Origin: Flavobacteriaceae bacterium
Lineage (GTDB): Bacteria > Bacteroidota > Bacteroidia > Flavobacteriales > Flavobacteriaceae
NCBI GenBank assembly: GCA_014075215.1
Contig: CP046177.1
Location: 3,596,501-3,660,500, forward strand
Direction: 5' to 3'
DNA length: 64,000 nt
Position 1 is the stretch's first letter. Every line of letters starts with the position of its first letter. A model generated the notes under the pieces. It saw nothing but the letters and a program-made list of their open reading frames with translations. It was not told the origin of the DNA and made no database searches. The position numbers and the translations under genes were made by a program. Positions 1 to 9,170 of this stretch are shown here, piece after piece.

Positions 1-341
1 TCAACAATATCTTCCATTTCAACGCCGCCTTTTATCGCTCTGATAAAATGCTTATGGTGCCACAAAGAATAGGGGCCAAAACGTTGCTCATCAACAAAAT
101 ACTTTTTATCCGTAACCTGTGTTATTTCTGTAACCCATGTTGTTTTAATACCGAAGACAGGAGTTACGGTATATTGAATGATCTGTCCGGCGAACATGGG
201 TCTGTCTGCTCCGGAGAGCACCTCAAAATTCATATCATCCGGAGTAATGATTTTTAGATTTGCCGGGTTTGATAAAAATTCCCATGCTTCATCCGCAGAA
301 ACAGGCAGGTTTTGTTTTTTATGGAGTGTATATATTTTCAT
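1..341 (-). CDS. SRPBCC (START-like) family protein, 3' part beyond window edge
   Basis: The frame opens with ATG at 341 and runs off the left edge, giving about 113 residues. The N-terminus (MKIYTLHKKQNLPVSADEAW) followed by a WEFLSNP..NL..ITP segment and a later GPYSLWHHKH segment is characteristic of the SRPBCC helix-grip fold that binds hydrophobic ligands; related proteins are often called YfiH/'cell division inhibitor'-like, with no proven role. The gene starts 1 nt after the corrected stop of the tspO gene, so it is very probably the last or next gene of the gpx-Lacal_2735-tspO operon. Family assignment is firm, ligand unknown. Confidence 0.75.
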   Translation of the reverse strand, partial: MKIYTLHKKQNLPVSADEAWEFLSNPANLKIITPDDMNFEVLSGADRPMFAGQIIQYTVTPVFGIKTTWVTEITQVTDKKYFVDEQRFGPYSLWHHKHFIRAIKGGVEMEDIV

Positions 342-342
342 A

Positions 343-802
343 TTAATTATGAATAAGAATATACATATTTAACGATGTAGCTATGCATAGCCATATGATA
401 TAGGGTAGCAGCAAAAAAGTATAATTATGAACTTTCTTCTTGAAAAAAAAAAAAGAAAATCAACGAAGTTAGAAGTACAAGAATAATTAATCCGATTAAA
501 ACCTGGTGTTGATTGAAAAAAATATAATTCCAACTCACATTTAAGATAACCTGTATGATAAACAAGAAAAGTAGGTTTTTTGAATAATGCTTTTTAAATA
601 ATTCGGCCAGATAGATTGAAAAACAAATCATTATAGTTGTCCATGCCACCCCAAAAACCCATCCCGGCGGTGTCCAGGGAGCTTTATTTAATCCCTGATA
701 CCACGATGTCATCGGGCCATTATTCATTAACCAACTACCAACAGCTAATCCACCGAAGTTGATGAATAGAAATACTATCAAATATTTTATTTTTGTCTTC
801 AT
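343..802 (-). pseudogene. TspO/MBR family membrane protein, frameshifted in a T12 tract
   Basis: TspO/translocator proteins are five-helix membrane proteins that bind porphyrins and related ligands. The Trp/Pro-rich signature PWTPPGWVFGVAW (residues 42-54) and NVSWNYIFF are present, with hydrophobic segments near 7-24, 46-66, 73-92 and 97-118. The continuous frame ends early at 425 after a run of Phe codons (125 residues; family about 150-160). Removing one T from the 12-base tract (443-454) restores a fifth helix with the family-like segment YTFLLLPYIIWLCIATSLNM and a stop at 343-345, 1 nt before the next start. The repaired protein is 152 residues. The shift is either a sequencing error, slippage-based phase variation or true inactivation. 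Confidence 0.85.
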
Positions 803-972
803 TAACCTTTTTTCAGTACATCAATTTTATTGAGAATATGTTGTGCTTCTCCATATTTTTGGTCACTGGCACGTCTGTTTACAGACTGTAAATGATAAGC
901 TTCTTTGGTTAGCTTCTGGTATTTTTTCCGTAGTTTTTCCAGTTCGGTTTTCTTTTTAAATAACCCAAACAT
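802..972 (-). CDS. Lacal_2735-type small protein
   Basis: A 56-residue frame starting MFGLFKKKTELEKLRKKYQK, followed by a charged helical segment ending ILNKIDVLKKG. It matches my memory of the small flavobacterial 'Lacal_2735 family' (N-terminal MFGLFKKK, coiled-coil-like basic/acidic helix); function unknown, no membrane segment or signal. The stop codon overlaps the tspO start by one base (TAATG), and the start lies 3 nt from the gpx stop, so the gene is translationally coupled inside the gpx-tspO operon. The recognisable opening motif and the tight packing support it despite its length. Confidence 0.75.
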   Translation of the reverse strand: MFGLFKKKTELEKLRKKYQKLTKEAYHLQSVNRRASDQKYGEAQHILNKIDVLKKG

Positions 973-975
973 AAT

Positions 976-1449
<474 letters not shown>

Positions 1450-1602
1450 ATTTTAGGTGTTATATCCGTAGTAATACAGTTTAAAGTTGAAAAGTTAGAA
1501 AGCTGAAAAGAGTAAAAGTCATTTGAGAATGCTCAACTTTCAAACTGTGTTTTTTAAGGAAAGTAAAAGTTAAAATAGTATGAATCATACGCTAGTTACT
1601 TT

Positions 1603-2289
1603 TTATATTTTAAAACTAACGATACCACAATCCATTTCAAAAATTTGACCTGACATGGAACCGGCTTTTTCCGATAGTAAAAAAGTTGCCATATCTGCCA
1701 CTTCTTCGGGATGTAAGAATTTTTTTAACGGATGTCGTTGTTGAATGGTCTCAATCGCTTTGTCATTTCTTAAGATTTTGGCAGCCATAGTTGTATCTGT
1801 AATCGTAGGAGCTATGGCATTTATTCTAATAGTAGGAGCCAGTTCTGCTCCTAACGATTTTACAAGGCCTTCAACTCCGGATTTTGATGTAGCAATACTT
1901 GCGTGAAAAGGCATCCCTAATTTTGAAGCTACTGTGCTAAATAGCAAAATAGAAGGATGTTTTCCTTTTTTTAAAACCGGAAGATATTTTTGAATTGCTT
2001 TAACGGCTCCAAGTACATTAATTTCAAAATCGTTTCTAAAATCGTCAATGCTTAAACGGGAAATAGGTTTTAGATTGATATTGCCCGGACAGTAAATTAA
2101 TTTATCTGCGGAGGTTACATCGGGCAAGATATCCTCCAGTACATCACAGAAATAATGCGTTGCATTAACATGACTTACATCAGGAAAGGTTCTACTAATA
2201 CTGATAACTTTTTGGTCATTTTCCAGCAACTTTTTTAAAATAGCGTTGCCTATCCCTTTACTGCCACCAACAATAATAGTTTCGCTCAT
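1603..2289 (-). CDS. SDR family oxidoreductase lacking the usual active-site Tyr
   Basis: Short-chain dehydrogenase/reductase fold: the NAD(P) glycine motif GGSKGIG is at residues 8-14, an NxxG-like CPGN segment follows, then a Ser-containing strand (LLFSTVAS) and a C-terminal GQIFEMDCG. In the position of the classical YxxxK the sequence reads IATSK, so the catalytic Tyr is replaced by Ile while the Lys is kept. Such 'HASxATxK' SDRs recur in Bacteroidetes and may be a divergent subfamily rather than dead enzymes. Length 228, complete. It is 4 nt upstream-overlapping in layout with the 74-residue gene before it, so the two probably share a transcript. Substrate unknown. Confidence 0.85.
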   Translation of the reverse strand: MSETIIVGGSKGIGNAILKKLLENDQKVISISRTFPDVSHVNATHYFCDVLEDILPDVTSADKLIYCPGNINLKPISRLSIDDFRNDFEINVLGAVKAIQKYLPVLKKGKHPSILLFSTVASKLGMPFHASIATSKSGVEGLVKSLGAELAPTIRINAIAPTITDTTMAAKILRNDKAIETIQQRHPLKKFLHPEEVADMATFLLSEKAGSMSGQIFEMDCGIVSFKI

Positions 2290-2293
2290 TTTA

Positions 2294-2518
2294 TTATGCT
2301 GCCGTGGGTCTGCCTTTTAGCCTTTTTTCTATTTTTTGCTTGATAACTGTCAACCTTTTCATAATATCCATAAGATTCGCATCTTTTGTTTCTTTATATA
2401 TCTCATTGATAGATAATATTAAGCCTTTCACTTCTCTGGATGCTAAAATACGATCGCTTGTAGTTACAAATTTGTGTTTTCTGTTTTCAAACTCCAGGGC
2501 TTTTTCAACGATATCCAT
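2294..2518 (-). CDS. Hypothetical 74-residue helical protein
   Basis: A charged, Lys/Glu-rich protein (MDIVEKALEFENRKHKFVTT...) with predicted long helices and no signal or membrane segment. It ends 4 nt before the SDR start, so the two are likely co-transcribed. I do not recognise the family. The tight spacing and balanced amino-acid composition make it a credible gene. Confidence 0.65.
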   Translation of the reverse strand: MDIVEKALEFENRKHKFVTTSDRILASREVKGLILSINEIYKETKDANLMDIMKRLTVIKQKIEKRLKGRPTAA

Positions 2519-2784
2519 AAATTGATTATTTGTAAATGTTACTTATATTTTCAGAACTACCTAGTTATAATCTATATAAAGATACTATAACCTGTATAGG
2601 TCTGAATTTTGGAAGATACGTATAAATATTTAGTCTTTATAATTAAAAATGTATTTTTTGTAATTAAACTACATATCTTACTCACCTCAAAGATAAAAAA
2701 TGTTTAAACAAATAAAAAATAAGTTAAACAAAAATTAACAAAATATTATCATTTTTTTATAATTTAATTTCACAGATTGATAAA

Positions 2785-2944
2785 GAACTCATTTAAACTT
2801 TTTCAATTTGCTAAAAAATTACTGTTTTCCGCTCTGTTTTTGTCTTTTTTTCCTTCCGTAGTGCTGCTATGCAACTCAAAAAATCCTTCAACAGCCCTAA
2901 AAACTTCTAATTTTCGCTTAAATCCAAAAAGTTTAAATGAGTTC
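2785..2944. repeat. Small inverted-repeat element, family 1, copy A (MITE-like)
   Basis: A 160-bp unit with perfect 19-bp terminal inverted repeats (GAACTCATTTAAACTTTTT) and no credible coding frame. A second copy lies at 57545-57705 with about 85-90 percent identity inside. The flanks show AAA on both sides, consistent with a 3-bp target duplication (copy B has GTT/GTT). It sits in the 735-bp gene-free stretch 2519-3253; the rest of that stretch is AT-rich, with a 13-bp inverted pair around AAATTGATTTGG (about 3120 and 3221) and no gene I can support. Confidence 0.85.
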
Positions 2945-3253
2945 AAAGTTATTGAATGTTTGTTTAGGTACTTACGAAGAATCATTAGAACATTTTTTTC
3001 AATCCTTTGAATCCTTCAATCTTTGAATCCATTGAATATAAAAAACCAAAAACCTCCAATATGCAGTTAAAAAAGATTATTAGGAGGCTTTTGCAAAATA
3101 GTGATATATTCCGTATTGAAATTGATTTGGCTTCAAATTTCTTCCTTCTCGAAAATTTTAAATCCTCAAAACCAATGAGTTATTCCGTTTGAAAATTTTC
3201 TTCGGGTGTCAAACTTTTTTACCAAATCAATTTTGCGAAGGTCTCATTAGGTG

Positions 3254-4570
3254 TCATAACGGAAGATTAATAAAATTATGAACTTTTATATTTTTTGCTT
3301 TTAGGTCAAACATCAGGTTATATAAACCAAAAAAAGTTCTGTTCATATAGATAAAATGCTTTGAGCCTCTATTTCCATTCATTTTTCGTAATTCGGTATT
3401 TTTACCGTATCGTTCGCCAAGGTCTGCAATTTTATTAAAAAAAGTAGCATCGGAGAAGTCAAAAACGGCTGTATTAAAAGGTTGCGTAAATAAACTTAAC
3501 AGTTCATGGAACATCTCTGTAAAAAATGAAATTTCTTCGGGAGAGTCGTCTGCTCTTAAAATTTCCAGCTCGTATAACTTTTTGGTAAAGAATTCGGTAT
3601 CTGTTAAGTTATCCTTTGAGGCCAGTTCAAAATAGGGGGTATAAAAATGATTGGGAATTGCTTTCATACAACCAAAATCGAGGGCAATTAGCGTTTTTTC
3701 TTTAGATACCAGAAAATTACCCGGATGCGGATCAGCATGAACTTTTCTTATATGGTGAATTTGATACATATAGAAATCCCAGAGTGCTTGTCCTAATTTG
3801 TTTGATAATTCCTGGTCTTTGTTATGCTTGGTAAATTCGGAAAGGTGTTCACCTTTCATCCAATCCATTGTAATGATTCTATCTGATGATAATTCCGGAT
3901 AATAATTTGGAAATATAAGATTAGGTATGTGTTTGCATTTGTCTGCGATTTCCTGACTTTGCTGAACTTCCAATATATAGTTGGTTTCTTCCGTTAATTT
4001 GTTTTCAATCTCTTTAAAGTATTTTTCGGAACCTTTTCCTCTGATATTAAACATTTTTGTGGCGATGGGTTTTACCAAAGCCAGATCTGACGCAATGCTT
4101 TCTGCCACTCCCGGGTATTGGATTTTAACGGCTAATTTCTTCCCGTATTTTTCCGCAGCATGCACCTGCCCTATGCTGGCAGCATTCACAGATGTTGCAT
4201 TGAATTTATCATAGATGTCATCAGGATGTTTTCCAAAATATTTTTTAAATGTTTTGATAACCAGAGCAGGAGATAACGGAGGGACAGAAAATTGTGCCAG
4301 TGAGAATTTCTCCACATAAGCTTGCGGCAAGATACTCTTTTCCATACTTAGCATTTGTGCAACTTTCAAGGCGCTTCCTTTTAATTTTTTTAGGCCGTCA
4401 TAAATATCTTCTGCATTGTTTTGATTTAATCGATTTTTGGCTTCTTCTTCGGATTTGGTAATCTTATCACCGTAATATTTTATATAGTTCACACCAACTT
4501 TTGCTCCGGTTTGCACCAAATTTGTGGCACGTTGGATTTTAGAAGTAGGTATTTTATCAATGGTTTTCAT
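3254..4570 (-). CDS. AarF/UbiB (ABC1/ADCK) atypical kinase family protein
   Basis: UbiB-family proteins are protein-kinase-like ATPases linked to isoprenoid-quinone or lipid homeostasis. Visible motifs: a KxGQ-type segment KGSALKVAQ (residues 64-72, with Ala in place of Gly), the Ala-rich nucleotide loop NAASIGQVHAA (129-139), the Lys of AVKIQYPG (149), the catalytic-loop-like HADPHPGNF (278-286) and the metal-binding DFG (298-300). At 438 residues it is full length; no clear C-terminal membrane helices, unlike UbiB itself, so it resembles the soluble ABC1 branch. It follows the TetR gene by 5 nt and is almost certainly in one operon with it. Target unknown. Confidence 0.9.
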   Translation of the reverse strand: MKTIDKIPTSKIQRATNLVQTGAKVGVNYIKYYGDKITKSEEEAKNRLNQNNAEDIYDGLKKLKGSALKVAQMLSMEKSILPQAYVEKFSLAQFSVPPLSPALVIKTFKKYFGKHPDDIYDKFNATSVNAASIGQVHAAEKYGKKLAVKIQYPGVAESIASDLALVKPIATKMFNIRGKGSEKYFKEIENKLTEETNYILEVQQSQEIADKCKHIPNLIFPNYYPELSSDRIITMDWMKGEHLSEFTKHNKDQELSNKLGQALWDFYMYQIHHIRKVHADPHPGNFLVSKEKTLIALDFGCMKAIPNHFYTPYFELASKDNLTDTEFFTKKLYELEILRADDSPEEISFFTEMFHELLSLFTQPFNTAVFDFSDATFFNKIADLGERYGKNTELRKMNGNRGSKHFIYMNRTFFGLYNLMFDLKAKNIKVHNFINLPL

Positions 4571-4575
4571 ACAAA

Positions 4576-5232
4576 TTAATTCATATGAATTTTTTCTTTG
4601 AACAAGAATTTCCCCAGATCGATTACGCTTTTGAAGGGAGTTATATTCATCAAATCAAAACTGGCATTTATTGATTTTTCTATGAAAATATCTGTCTTTT
4701 CAAAAGCAGGCGAAGAGTCTTCTAACCAAAATTTAATAGTAGCCAGCAATTGAATCCAGGCAGATTCTTTAATTCCTCGATGTTGTAATTTCTCTAAGCG
4801 TTCTTCTTTCAAATCAATGATTTCTATATCCAAACTTTCTATAAATTCGGAAAAAGATCTTTTTAATTCCGATAAAGTTTTGAGCGTTTTTAATTGATCT
4901 TTTTTATTTTTTAGTGCATAAACCACATAGCTTCTATTGGCTGTTAAATTCTCAAAAAAAGTGTAATAAAAACTGAGTAATTTATTGCGAGCATCAAAAT
5001 TCTTATCATCATTATTTTTTTGCAACAGGTTAGCGGTGTTGTCAAAAAAAGCTTTGAAAATTTCTTTTTCAAGAGCTTCAAAAGATCCGAAATATCGGTA
5101 GAACACAGCTTCATCAAAATGGTTCACTTTGGCAAAATGGAATACAGAGTCGGGTTGTTTATTATACTCTAATACGTATTCCATGTACCATGAAATCATA
5201 TTGTCTTTTGTGATATTTTTCTTTTTTGCCAT
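4576..5232 (-). CDS. TetR-like regulator paired with the AarF-like kinase
   Basis: The N-terminal half resembles a TetR helix-turn-helix (FHFAKVNHFDEAVFYRYFGSFEALEKEIF, about residues 30-60) and the rest is an all-helical ligand domain. I chose the ATG at 5232 (MAKKKNITK), because the upstream in-frame ATG lies in the AT-rich leader and adds 13 residues not like the family. It is directly upstream of, and 5 nt from, the AarF-like gene; this pairing recurs in flavobacteria in my recollection. Likely controls its own operon, but the DNA-recognition helix is atypical, so regulation is inference. Confidence 0.75.
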   Translation of the reverse strand: MAKKKNITKDNMISWYMEYVLEYNKQPDSVFHFAKVNHFDEAVFYRYFGSFEALEKEIFKAFFDNTANLLQKNNDDKNFDARNKLLSFYYTFFENLTANRSYVVYALKNKKDQLKTLKTLSELKRSFSEFIESLDIEIIDLKEERLEKLQHRGIKESAWIQLLATIKFWLEDSSPAFEKTDIFIEKSINASFDLMNITPFKSVIDLGKFLFKEKIHMN

Positions 5233-5438
5233 GATATGATAATTATATTTACAAAAATATAAAATGTTCAATCAAATAACAAAATAATTAAACAAAATTT
5301 TGTTAAAATTTAAACGCCTCGAGAAAGAAGTCAAACTTAAATGTGCATCACTATTTGTAGCATACCGGACTTGAACTTACTACATTAGCCTGGACATAAA
5401 GGAGCGAGATTTAGAGTTAACGTAATTAACTTTGAATT

Positions 5439-5753
5439 ATGAAAAAACAAAAACGTAATTACAGTCCCACATTTAAACAAAAAGCTGTAGAATTAAGTTA
5501 TGCCCGCGGCAATGTAAAACAGGTTTGCCAGGAATTAGATATTCCTTATTTGGTTCTATTTCGTTGGCGTAGAGAAGAAAAAAAGTATGGCAAAAATAGT
5601 TTTCCGGGAAAGGGTAATCCCAAGCAAACAGACGAGGAAAAAGAAATAGCTCGTTTAAAGAAACAATTACCAGATATGGAATTAGAGTGTGATATTCTAA
5701 AAAAGGCGATCAGCATCTTTTCAACGAGCGACAGGAAAAATTTAGATTTATAA
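5439..5753 (+). CDS. IS3 transposase OrfA
   Basis: A 104-residue protein with a basic helix-turn-helix (SPTFKQKAVELSYARGNVKQ) and a C-terminal leucine-zipper-like segment (EEKEIARLKKQL..LECDILKKA) that binds the inverted repeats and multimerises. Its end overlaps the orfB frame, which can be traced upstream through DRQEKFRFIKKHKMKF, so full-length OrfAB would need a programmed -1 shift near the A-rich stretch at about 5738. Confidence 0.9.
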   Translation: MKKQKRNYSPTFKQKAVELSYARGNVKQVCQELDIPYLVLFRWRREEKKYGKNSFPGKGNPKQTDEEKEIARLKKQLPDMELECDILKKAISIFSTSDRKNLDL

Positions 5754-5764
5754 AAAAGCATAAA

Positions 5765-6619
5765 ATGAAATTTCCTGTTGAAAAGATGTGTCAAATCTTA
5801 GGTGTAAGTAAAAGCGGTTATTATAATTGGTTAAGCTCAGGTACTAGTAAATTATGGTTAGAGAACCAAAAGCTGTCCATCGAAATACATGCTATATTTG
5901 AAATGAGTCATCACAGTTATCGGTCTCCAAGAATAAAAACAGAATTAGAAGCTTTAGACTATAACGTATCAAAACCACCTGTAGCCCATATTATGAAAGC
6001 AAATCATTTGCATGCTGTAAGGACACGTAAATTTAAGGCTACCTCAGATTCAAAACACAATTACCTCATATCGCCTAATTTACTAAATCAAAATTTTAAA
6101 GTTAAACGCAAAAATCAAGTATGGGTAAGTGATATTACTTATATCCATACCAAACAGGGCTGGTTGTACTTAACCGTTATTATTGATTTATACCGTCGTA
6201 AAATAGTAGGATGGTCTTTAAGCGATAACGTAATCAAAGAAGACACCTTTGTAAAAGCTTGGAATATGGCTGTAGCCAATAATCCTATAACTAAAAAACT
6301 CATATTTCACTTTGACAGAGGTAGTCAGTAACCCAGTGAATGTTTTAGAAATATTCTAAAAAACTATAATGGATGAGTTCAGCAATCTATGAGCAGAAAA
6401 GGAAATTGCCGGGATAATGCAGGAACAGAATCTTTCTTTAAGTCTTTAAAAGTAGAATGGGTATACAAGCACAATTATCAACAAAAATCTCAAACAGAAC
6501 TCTCCATTTTTGAATGGATAGAAACTTGGTACAACAAAAAAAGAAGACATTCCTATTTAAACTATAAAACTATTAACGAATTTGAATTAAATATGTATAA
6601 CCAAAAGTTAGCAGCATAG
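5765..6619 (+). pseudogene. IS3 transposase OrfB with two in-frame stops
   Basis: An integrase-core (rve) protein with DDE residues at WVSDITYI, HFDRGSQ and NAGTESFF. The frame is interrupted by TAA right after DRGSQ (6329-6331, where IS3 members have QY) and by TGA near 6374 after NYNG, before VQQSMSRKGNC. Both are point changes; the reading frame is otherwise preserved to 6619 (KLAA). The copy is therefore inactive unless rescued by a trans-acting relative. Confidence 0.92.
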
Positions 6620-6657
6620 TCTCTTAAATAATTGCCCTCTTTTTTGTTGCAAGTTCA

Positions 6658-6886
6658 CCCATAAATTAAAGAGTTGCAGTAAGGCTTCGCCATAGGTAGA
6701 CCTATTTTTAAGAGGAGTATTTTCTTGATTTAATGCTTCTACTTTTTCTGAGATAATCGTATTAAAATATGCTAATGAATCCTCATCCAATACATGCTTT
6801 AGTTTGATGTAACGGTAGGTATTGTAAAATTGAATTTGTTCTTCTTTTAGCACATAAGGTTCGTCAATATGAGTTCTTGTTTCCAT
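6658..6886 (-). pseudogene. Phytanoyl-CoA dioxygenase family, N-terminal fragment
   Basis: The fragment begins with ATG at 6886 (METRTHIDEPYVLKEEQI) and reads through QFYNTYRYIKLKHVLDED and TYGEALLQLFNLW, matching the N-terminus of Fe(II)/2-oxoglutarate PhyH-like dioxygenases (typically 250-300 residues). After about 76 residues it runs into the IS3 right end. No remaining part of the gene is found left of the IS (only about 140 bp separate the IS from the tetR start), so the catalytic HxD...H part is gone. The long upstream extension of this frame to 7156 is not coding. Confidence 0.75.
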
Positions 6887-7264
6887 AATAATTGAATAGT
6901 TACTTGAACAAACGTATTTATTTGATAAGCTAATTGTTTTCCATTTTAGCTGGTACTGAAACCATATATTTAAACACCCTAAGATATAAAATAATAATTT
7001 CCGAATATGATTTGAACAATTAGTAATACTAAAATTTTTAGATTTTACTGTAAGAAAAGTCAAAAAATAGCGTCTGCATAATCGTAACATAATAAAATAT
7101 GAATTCTTAGGTTTGCAAAGTGATATTTCTAACCTAAAGAGGAAATGAGATATCATTTTTAAGAGTTTTATGCATTATTAGGATACATACTTTGGTTTTG
7201 TATATGGATGTATAAGATAAGAAGTATGTGCTTTTTTAGTTTAATAATTAATTAACACCATTTT

Positions 7265-7873
7265 ATGATGAAAAAATTTGTTTTAAAAAGGTTCTCTCTT
7301 CTATTATTTGCTATGATCGTGATCAGTTGTAGTAGTGATAATACCAATACATCGACAACACAAACCCAGTTTGGAATTTTTAGAGCTGTAGATCAGACTA
7401 CAGTGGAGATGAATGGTGAAATATCCAGTTCAACGTTGACTAATTTTAATAGCCTGATTCAAAATTATCCCAATATCAACAGAATAAATATGATAAATGT
7501 ACCGGGGTCTTCGGATGATGATACGAATCTGCAAGTTTCTGCTTTAGTATATCAGAGAAACATAGATACTCATCTGGCTGATAATGGAGAAATTGCTTCC
7601 GGAGGTACCGACTTTTTTTTGGCCGGAAGGACAAGAACTATGGGGCAAAATGCAAGAATAGGTGTCCATTCCTGGAGTAATGGTACTCAGGAGGCAACAG
7701 ATTTTCCCGTAGGACATTCCGAACATCAAAGATATATTAACTATTATGTAAGTGTTGGATTTACCCAGGCCAACGCAGAGGCATTTTACTACTATACGAT
7801 TAATGCTGCTCCTGCAAGCAGTATTCATTGGATGACTGCCGCCGAAATACAACAATATGGAATTTTAAGGTAG
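7265..7873 (+). CDS. ClpP/crotonase-like periplasmic lipoprotein (COG3904-type)
   Basis: A 202-residue lipoprotein: signal MMKKFVLKRFSLLLFAMIVIS then Cys22 followed by SSDNTN. The mature part has a ClpP-like fold signature: VEMNGEISSSTLTNF, a 'INMINVPGSSDD' strand, DNGEIASGG with a candidate nucleophilic Ser, FLAGRTRTMGQNARIGVHSW with the candidate His. This resembles the predicted periplasmic serine-peptidase-like group COG3904; catalytic activity is inference. It stands alone, with a hairpin terminator 38 nt downstream. Confidence 0.75.
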   Translation: MMKKFVLKRFSLLLFAMIVISCSSDNTNTSTTQTQFGIFRAVDQTTVEMNGEISSSTLTNFNSLIQNYPNINRINMINVPGSSDDDTNLQVSALVYQRNIDTHLADNGEIASGGTDFFLAGRTRTMGQNARIGVHSWSNGTQEATDFPVGHSEHQRYINYYVSVGFTQANAEAFYYYTINAAPASSIHWMTAAEIQQYGILR

Positions 7874-7910
7874 AGCTATAGTAGTACAGCAGTAATCATA
7901 AATGTAATGC

Positions 7911-7938
7911 ATGCTCCAAATATTGGGGCATGTTTTTT
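7911..7938 (+). terminator. Rho-independent terminator after the ClpP-like lipoprotein gene
   Basis: CATGCTCC and GGGGCATG form an 8-bp stem with one G-T wobble around an AAATATT loop, followed by six T. Confidence 0.75.
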
Positions 7939-8031
7939 ATACTGTCGAATGGAGTTGTAGGTTTAACTTTAGGTACTTGTTGATCCTCTGATTGCGAAAG
8001 TTATTATTACTAAAAATATAGTTGATTTCAA

Positions 8032-8062
8032 TCTGGAAAAAAGTCAAAAAAAAGTACATTTG
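8032..8062 (+). promoter_or_regulatory. Candidate Bacteroidetes promoter of trxB
   Basis: A TACATTTG box (8055-8062) matches the Bacteroidetes -7 consensus TAnnTTTG, and TCTG (8032-8035) lies exactly 19 nt upstream where TTTG is expected (one mismatch). The trxB start is 24 nt downstream. Confidence 0.5.
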
Positions 8063-8085
8063 TACTCTTATAAAAATGAAAGATA

Positions 8086-9033
8086 ATGTATGAGAACACA
8101 GAAAAAATTGAATGTTTGATTATTGGTTCGGGGCCTGCAGGTTATACCGCGGCTATTTATGCTTCCAGAGCAGATATGAATCCTGTAATGTATACAGGTT
8201 TGCAAATGGGAGGACAACTTACTACTACTACTGAAGTTGATAATTTTCCGGGTTATGCAAATGGTACTGACGGTACGACCATGATGGAAGATATTAAAAA
8301 GCAGGCAGAACGTTTTGGGACGGATGTGCGTTTTGGGATAGTAACCAAAGTTGAATTGTCAGATAAGGCGGGCGGAATTCATAAGGTGGTTGTCGACGGC
8401 ACTAAGGAGATAGTGGCCGAATCTGTTATTATTTCTACAGGAGCCTCTGCAAAATATTTGGGACTGGAAAATGAACAACGTCTAATCGGCGGAGGAGTTT
8501 CTGCCTGTGCCACTTGTGACGGCTTTTTCTATAAAGCACAAGACGTTGTTGTTGTTGGTGGAGGAGATACTGCTGCCGAAGAAGCAACCTATTTGGCAAA
8601 ATTATGTAATAAGGTTACCATGTTAGTACGCAGAGATGTGATGAGGGCTTCAAAAGCAATGCAGCATCGCGTAAATAAAACGGAGAATCTGGAAGTTTTA
8701 TACCATACGGAATTGGATGATGTATTAGGAGAAAACACTGTTGATGGAGTGCGGGTGGTACATAATCTTACCGGGGAAAAATATGAGATTCCGGTAATGG
8801 GAGTTTTTATTGCTATCGGGCACAAACCTAATACGGATTTGTTTAAGGGTGCTATCGATATGGATGATGCAGGATATATCATTACAAAGGGAAAAAGTAC
8901 GAAAACCAATATTCCCGGAGTATTTGCAGCCGGTGATGTACAGGATAAAGAGTACAGACAGGCAGTGACCGCAGCAGGAACCGGTTGTATGGCGGCACTG
9001 GATGCAGAGCGTTATTTGGCAAGTTTGAACTAG
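8086..9033 (+). CDS. trxB: Thioredoxin-disulfide reductase
   Basis: Transfers electrons from NADPH through FAD to thioredoxin. The FAD motif GSGPAG is at residues 14-19, the redox-active CATC at 141-144, the NADPH motif VVGGGDTAAEE at about 155-165 and the C-terminal FAD-contact segment FAAGDVQDKEYRQ. At 315 residues it is the standard bacterial low-molecular-weight form. It is monocistronic here, divergent from nothing and convergent with the acyl-CoA dehydrogenase gene. Confidence 0.97.
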   Translation: MYENTEKIECLIIGSGPAGYTAAIYASRADMNPVMYTGLQMGGQLTTTTEVDNFPGYANGTDGTTMMEDIKKQAERFGTDVRFGIVTKVELSDKAGGIHKVVVDGTKEIVAESVIISTGASAKYLGLENEQRLIGGGVSACATCDGFFYKAQDVVVVGGGDTAAEEATYLAKLCNKVTMLVRRDVMRASKAMQHRVNKTENLEVLYHTELDDVLGENTVDGVRVVHNLTGEKYEIPVMGVFIAIGHKPNTDLFKGAIDMDDAGYIITKGKSTKTNIPGVFAAGDVQDKEYRQAVTAAGTGCMAALDAERYLASLN

Positions 9034-9170
9034 AAATCGGCCTCGAATGCTTTAATTCTGAAATTTCTTATATAAATTACAAATTTTAAATGAGTTCCTC
9101 TTCAATATCAACTGATTAAATTTAATTTTTGTGAAATTAATTTTTAGACTCAATATAATATAAAGCACGT

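Larger units (their letters stand above)
5372..6657 (+). mobile_element. IS3-family insertion sequence, decayed
   Basis: A 1286-bp element with imperfect terminal inverted repeats (TGAACTTACTACA at left, TGAACTTGCAACA reversed at right, 11 of 13 matching) enclosing orfA and a broken orfB. Length and two-frame organisation fit IS3. No target duplication is visible (left flank GGACT, right flank CCCAT), which suggests that one side was deleted or rearranged after insertion. It cuts the phytanoyl-CoA dioxygenase gene on its right. Confidence 0.85.

Noticed and set aside
2777..3192. Several open frames of 60-77 codons on both strands
   Set aside because: They lie on the inverted-repeat element and AT-rich spacer, have no ribosome-binding site and low-complexity composition.
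6887..7156. N-terminal extension of the PhyH fragment
   Set aside because: Hydrophobic/basic mixture unlike the family, which starts at METRTH.
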